DNA of 64,000 bases from Oligoflexia bacterium (GTDB taxonomy: Bacteria > Bdellovibrionota > Bacteriovoracia > Bacteriovoracales > Bacteriovoracaceae): the NCBI GenBank assembly GCA_015232355.1, contig JADFZW010000021.1, forward strand, positions 38,533 to 102,532, read 5' to 3'. The position numbers and the translations under genes are program-made. Of the stretch, positions 60,243 through 64,000 are shown in pieces. The number at the start of each line of letters is the position of its first letter. The first letter of the stretch is position 1. The notes beneath the pieces were generated by a model. It was not told where the DNA came from and made no database searches. It saw nothing but the letters and a program-made list of their open reading frames with translations.

Positions 60243-60792
60243 TGTTGGAGTTGATGTTGGCGTTGATGTTGGCGCGTTTTCTATCTCTATAAATCAGTAA
60301 GCATAAAATAATAAATCCAACAAACTCAAAGATGATTCCAATCATATCAATCTTCGCCAAGATCATTCCAACATAATCTACCATTCCATGAAAACCAGCT
60401 ATATGACTTGAGGGGAAGGTTCCTAAAAAAGGATAGCATAAATTGTAGATGAAACTGTAATCATAGATGAAATCAAGTAACAAATGAGAGAGGAGCAAAA
60501 TCCAATAGGACCAGTATTTTTTGAAAAAGATATAACCAATCATTATCAATGCAAAATTAAAAATTATTGTATGACAAAAAATTCTTCCACTATGATACTC
60601 AGGAAAAATATAAACTGCCATTGGTTTATCTATAATATCAACAAATGTGGCCATTATACTTATAATAAAGTAATGAAGAAGATAATATTTATCAATGCCA
60701 GTTTTTTGTAGTTGGATTCTCTCCTTCTTGAATTTATAATTTATACCCTCATTTATGGCCGCTGCAATTCCTATATGACCAAAAAATAGCAT
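60190..60792 (-). CDS. YdjM/DUF457-like inner-membrane protein
   Basis: I choose ATG 60792 (MLFFGHIGIAAAI), with GAGGGG 6 nt upstream; a GTG at 60807 would swallow that site. About four membrane helices are visible. His/Asp elements are spaced as in YdjM-type membrane-bound predicted metal-dependent hydrolases: FFGHIGI, FVDIIDKP, SGRIFCHT and LLSHLLLD. Function in that family is not established. The C-terminal 30 residues are a repeat tail (ANINANINSNINA) encoded by tandem gttgatgttggc units, overlapping the convergent GT39-like gene. Confidence 0.7.
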   Translation of the reverse strand: MLFFGHIGIAAAINEGINYKFKKERIQLQKTGIDKYYLLHYFIISIMATFVDIIDKPMAVYIFPEYHSGRIFCHTIIFNFALIMIGYIFFKKYWSYWILLLSHLLLDFIYDYSFIYNLCYPFLGTFPSSHIAGFHGMVDYVGMILAKIDMIGIIFEFVGFIILCLLIYRDRKRANINANINSNINASSSSKYTLAPTSSK

Positions 60793-61014
60793 TGTTATCC
60801 CCCTCACTTTTTTTTATTTTTATTATCTTAAAATATAATAAATAATATATTGCTTCGGTAGAGATGAGAAAAACTTTAATTTAAAAAAAAATTAAACAAA
60901 ATTTAAATAAAATTTAGTCATCAAAATTTGTTCATAATTTATAGTCCATAGGAATATACTAAAGATGGAGGAGATAGGTTGTTAGTGAAGGATTAAAGAA
61001 AGATTAGGTATTGA

Positions 61015-61581
61015 TTATAAAGTTACATCGCTATCCAATTGCTCTACATTATGAATAATGATTGCTTTTGTTGTTCGAATTTCTTTTGTAAAATTAAAAT
61101 AAACCGGCATATATTCCATTGTACACATAAGTGGTTGAAGCTTTTTATTAATTACTCTAATTGCCTCGAGATGAGTAATACCATCTGCATCTGTATAAAT
61201 ATTTATCTCAGCAGTTACACCAGTTGCTTGACAATTATTTGCTCCTAACATTACTTTTCCTTCAATTTTAACACCACGGAAAAGAGGATTTATACCGCCA
61301 TTAACTGGAGCTGTTGCAAGATCCAAGATGATGGCCTTTTCTTTAAGAATCATATCACCATCAAGATCAGGTAAACTTTTAATTAAGCTTTGAGCATTAA
61401 CATTATTAACTCTTCCTTGAATACGATATCCTTTGATTTGAGGATTTATACCACCGTTGATGCGTACGGAAGTAGCATTATCAATTATGGCCTCACTTTT
61501 TTCAAGTTGATAAGCAAAGCTAATTTGAGAGAAAAATTGAGAGACAAGAAGTGTAATTAGAAAAATAAAGAATTTGTTCAT
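61015..61581 (-). CDS. Secreted protein with an internal duplication, function unknown
   Basis: The product is 188 residues. The signal peptide is about 1-23, ending SFAYQ. Two similar segments, about 31-58 (AIIDNATSVRINGGINPQIKG) and about 85-112 (AIILDLATAPVNGGINPLFRG), share the core VNGGINPxxxGxxIxGxV, so the protein arose by duplication of a beta-hairpin unit. A Cys pair lies in the second half (NNCQATG and LMCTMEY). No family recognised. AAAGGA, 6 nt before the ATG, supports the start. Confidence 0.7.
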   Translation of the reverse strand: MNKFFIFLITLLVSQFFSQISFAYQLEKSEAIIDNATSVRINGGINPQIKGYRIQGRVNNVNAQSLIKSLPDLDGDMILKEKAIILDLATAPVNGGINPLFRGVKIEGKVMLGANNCQATGVTAEINIYTDADGITHLEAIRVINKKLQPLMCTMEYMPVYFNFTKEIRTTKAIIIHNVEQLDSDVTL

Positions 61582-61842
61582 AAAAGTTCCTTTGTATAAA
61601 ATAGTTGTTAACTATGGTTTTTTTTCCTAACCAAAATCATACTGGAATTTAGTGCAATTAGCATTTTTGTGCAAATTATTTTTTCAGATACTACTTGTTA
61701 ACTTTTATTAATTATTTGTTTTTCACACTACTTTTTCAATGGCCACAAAGGAGGAAGAGTTCTGTGGACATCAGAATTACCATCTGATATCACTATTTAA
61801 TATGCCAAATAGATTAATTTAAGAAGGAGATATTTAAAAAGT

Positions 61843-62565
61843 ATGAAACTACTAACTTTAATCATTTCATTTTCATTTTTACTTTCATTTCTATTATTAT
61901 CTTTTATAGCGACTGCGGCCACAATTGATCCAGATACTATCTTAAAAAAAGCAGATGATATTAGAAATCCCAATGAATCATTTTTTATGAAGGTGCAAGT
62001 TAAATCTACTGGTGAAAGTGAAGATAGTGAGTTTGAAGTATATATAAAAGGAAAAGAGAAAACTCTATTTAAAACTATTCTTCCTCGTCGTGAACGAGGG
62101 AAAAATTATCTAATGTTAGAAGAAAATATTTGGGTATTTCTTCCAAATCTTAAGAGAGAAGTGCGAGTTTCATTATCACAAAAGTTAACTGGTCAGGCAG
62201 CAAATGGAGATATAGGACGTATGCGCTGGCATGGAGATTACACTGCTAAATTAGTAAAAGAAGATGATGAGACTTATCAGTTAGATCTAGTGGCCACTAA
62301 AAAGGGGCTTACTTATGATAAGATTACTGCATGGATAAACAAGAAAAATTTTAGACCAGTCAAAGCAGATTATCTTACTGTTACTGGAAAGATTTTAAAA
62401 CATGCCAGCTTTGGTGGATATAAGCAGATTGCGGGAAATGTTAGACCAACTCAAATCACGATAGCAGATGCAGTTAATACTAGTGACTCCTCTCTAATCA
62501 CGATAGTAATTATGGAGAGTAAAGAGTTTCCTGATTCAATGTTTTCACGTGAGAACTTACAATAA
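61843..62565 (+). CDS. LolA-like outer-membrane lipoprotein-sorting family protein
   Basis: The product is 240 residues with a signal peptide (about 1-26). The rest fits the LolA-like family often annotated as outer membrane lipoprotein-sorting protein: PDTILKKADDIRNP at the start, then GKEKTLFKTILPRRERGKNYLM, ENIWVFLPNLKREVRVS and the RMRWHGDYTAKL segment. These proteins are periplasmic, unlike LolA proper are commonly encoded beside MMPL/RND exporters, and are thought to carry lipid-like ligands. Here the partner is an outer-membrane barrel whose ATG overlaps this stop codon by one base. AAGGAG lies 13 nt upstream, rather far. Confidence 0.82.
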   Translation: MKLLTLIISFSFLLSFLLLSFIATAATIDPDTILKKADDIRNPNESFFMKVQVKSTGESEDSEFEVYIKGKEKTLFKTILPRRERGKNYLMLEENIWVFLPNLKREVRVSLSQKLTGQAANGDIGRMRWHGDYTAKLVKEDDETYQLDLVATKKGLTYDKITAWINKKNFRPVKADYLTVTGKILKHASFGGYKQIAGNVRPTQITIADAVNTSDSSLITIVIMESKEFPDSMFSRENLQ

Positions 62566-63872
62566 TGTCAAAGATATTTATTATTATATCCATCTTAGTT
62601 ATATTTTTTTTTAATTATAATTCCATTTCTAATGCCAGCACTGAAGTTGTTAGTGATAACAGCGTTCAAACAAGTAGCGAATTGGGATTTCGTTCATCAA
62701 GATCTATTGATAAAGATGAAAATGATATTGATACTGGAAATGGAACTGATAAACGCTATTTAAAGCAAACAAATGATCGCGCACAATTCTTCTCAGATAT
62801 AAAATATAAATTTGGCCAGGAGTTCGATGATCCTGAAGTTAATGTTGGATTTCGTGCTTACAAAAAATTTACAACTTATGGTGAAGATAGCGCTGAACTA
62901 CGAACGTTAGTATTAAAAGATAAGGGGACATACTATTCTTCAGTATGGGGATTACAATTTGTAAACTGGAGTGAAACATTTGGATTAAATATTTTAGATA
63001 TTGTTAATCCTCGTGATTTTTCCGAATTTATTTTTGAAGATCTATCTGCTTCAAAAATTCCAGTATGGGCCTTTAAAACATCAATTCTCTTGGACAAATT
63101 TACAATACAACCAATATATGTTCCTCAAGCAAGAAATTATATAGTTCCCCCTAAAGGAAGTTTCTTTGATCCAATTCCGAAAGTATTAGACGCTATTGTT
63201 CGTGTTCCGGCCAAAGATAAAAAAATATTTACAGATCATGAGTATGGTTTAAAACTTGCTTATCTCTTTTCTTTTGGATTAGATTTTTCACTAATATATT
63301 ATAGCTATTATCATCGTATTCCTGTTTATTATCTAAATCTAAGTGATTTTAAGTTACATTTGGCAGATGACAAGCGAGTGACCTCTTATGGTAATTCTTT
63401 TACCTATTCAAATGGCGGACTTGTACTTCGTGGTGATACCTTGTTTACTAAAGAGGTTCCATATTTTTCTAATGATTTTATTTATCGAATAAGCGATCAG
63501 TGGCAAGGAATCTATGGTTTAGATTATACTTTTGAAAATCAAATCATCATTGGATCTCAGTTTCACTTTGAAAATATAAATGAAAATAAATGGATCTCTT
63601 TTCAAATAAAAAAAAGCATAGGTAATTTTGATTTACAAGCAATGTATTTTACTGGAATAAACAACAAAGATTTATGGATTCGTCCAGAGATCACATGGCA
63701 CTTTTTGAATATCCACCAAATACGCTTGTATGCAGACATATTAAGCAGAGGAAGTGAGAGCACTAGTAACGGCAACAATGCCGTTGGTGATAGTGTTGGT
63801 AACAAAAATGGTATTTTAGAATATTACTCTAAGAAAGACCAAATTATCTTTACCTACAGTTGCCAATTTTAG
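62565..63872 (+). CDS. Outer-membrane beta-barrel protein paired with the LolA-like protein
   Basis: The product is 435 residues: a signal peptide (about 1-25), an acidic, low-complexity segment (about 27-70), then a barrel with alternating strands. The segment VWGLQFVNWSETFGLNILDIVNPRDFSE near 125-152 recalls porin-like proteins that carry a W(G/S)xx(D/E)...D(I/V)(I/V)NPRD motif and accompany lipid or hydrophobic-compound exporters. It ends in YSCQF with a terminal Phe. Translation is coupled to the preceding gene through TAATG. The RND/MMPL pump expected in such loci is not in the window; it may lie beyond the right edge. Confidence 0.75.
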   Translation: MSKIFIIISILVIFFFNYNSISNASTEVVSDNSVQTSSELGFRSSRSIDKDENDIDTGNGTDKRYLKQTNDRAQFFSDIKYKFGQEFDDPEVNVGFRAYKKFTTYGEDSAELRTLVLKDKGTYYSSVWGLQFVNWSETFGLNILDIVNPRDFSEFIFEDLSASKIPVWAFKTSILLDKFTIQPIYVPQARNYIVPPKGSFFDPIPKVLDAIVRVPAKDKKIFTDHEYGLKLAYLFSFGLDFSLIYYSYYHRIPVYYLNLSDFKLHLADDKRVTSYGNSFTYSNGGLVLRGDTLFTKEVPYFSNDFIYRISDQWQGIYGLDYTFENQIIIGSQFHFENINENKWISFQIKKSIGNFDLQAMYFTGINNKDLWIRPEITWHFLNIHQIRLYADILSRGSESTSNGNNAVGDSVGNKNGILEYYSKKDQIIFTYSCQF

Positions 63873-63878
63873 AGGGGG

Positions 63879-63905
63879 TACTCAATAAGCTAGGGTAAAT
63901 AAAAA
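63879..63905 (+). repeat. 27-bp dispersed repeat, copy B
   Basis: This copy matches 38110-38136 at 26 of 27 positions in direct orientation, starting 6 nt after the stop codon of the barrel gene. The 95 nt that follow to the window end have no clear gene; an AGGAG and a 12-codon ATG frame are present but unsupported. Confidence 0.8.
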
Positions 63906-64000
63906 TTTTTCAGTAATCAGATAACAGGATCAGCAAACAGGAGCAGTTAACAGTAATGGTCCTCCCCAAAATTTTCATTCGGAGGGAACGGTAAAACTTC

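Noticed and set aside
63955..63992. 12-codon frame after AGGAG near the right edge, possibly a leader peptide
   Set aside because: Spacing is long, the frame is very short and the downstream sequence is outside the window, so it cannot be supported.

Overview
The window looks like chromosome of a Gram-negative (diderm) bacterium with low G+C, about one third by eye. Complete lipid A, BAM, Lol and Sec gene sets, many lipoproteins and a two-partner secretion locus show an outer membrane. The gene order lysS-lolC-lolD-bamA-ompH-lpxD-fabZ-lpxA-oxidoreductase-lpxB-lpxK is the arrangement I associate with delta-proteobacterial and Bdellovibrionota-type genomes. Lys/Asn/Ile/Ser-rich proteins, many secreted proteins of unknown function, and solitary CheW and PilZ proteins fit a Bdellovibrionota-like organism. 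That placement is inference; no rRNA or tRNA gene was seen.

Layout. 1-2515 (minus): a PAS-rich sensor kinase followed by a receiver protein that runs off the window. 2817-5423 (plus): a promoter, a small unknown gene, a 5'-nucleotidase-family exported enzyme and a Cys-rich secreted protein. 5483-20927 (plus): a two-partner secretion pair, a TpsB transporter and a giant 4497-residue TpsA exoprotein. 37789 down to 20908 (minus): about 16 co-directional, tightly packed genes, ybeY-prfB-trmH-lysS-lolC-lolD-bamA-ompH-lpxD-fabZ-lpxA-gfo-lpxB-lpxK-DUF3108 lipoprotein-cheW. These cover translation factors, lipoprotein export, outer-membrane protein assembly and lipid A synthesis. 37790-38435: a divergent intergenic region with an inverted repeat and a decayed transposase start. 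38436-40022 (plus): a large lipoprotein. 45639 down to 40041 (minus): queA-tgt-yajC-secD-secF. 45756-51606: a small exported protein facing a giant 1807-residue lipoprotein, with a hairpin terminator between them. 51815-56037: a beta-barrel candidate, then a minus-strand group (PilZ protein, Lys-rich protein, YggS, lipoprotein, secreted helical protein). 56200-60792: pgsA, an exported papain-like peptidase preceded by two overlapping small ORFs, a GT39-like membrane glycosyltransferase and a YdjM-like membrane protein. 61015-63872: a secreted protein with an internal duplication, then an operon of a LolA-like protein and an outer-membrane barrel. The window ends in a copy of a dispersed 27-bp repeat.

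Working together: LpxD/FabZ/LpxA/LpxB/LpxK make the lipid A precursor. OmpH and BamA assemble outer-membrane proteins, including the TpsB pore. LolC/D release lipoproteins. SecD/F/YajC assist Sec export of all of these.

The most unusual property is the density of short tandem repeats (6-12 bp, 2-10 copies). They sit at gene junctions and also inside essential enzymes, where they encode low-complexity inserts; the clearest case is a ten-copy Gln-Thr N-terminal extension on LpxA. Other points of interest are a possible GnnA-type oxidoreductase in the lipid A cluster, the TpsA C-terminal cysteine pair, the giant FGE-domain lipoprotein, and a GGCC tetranucleotide excess.
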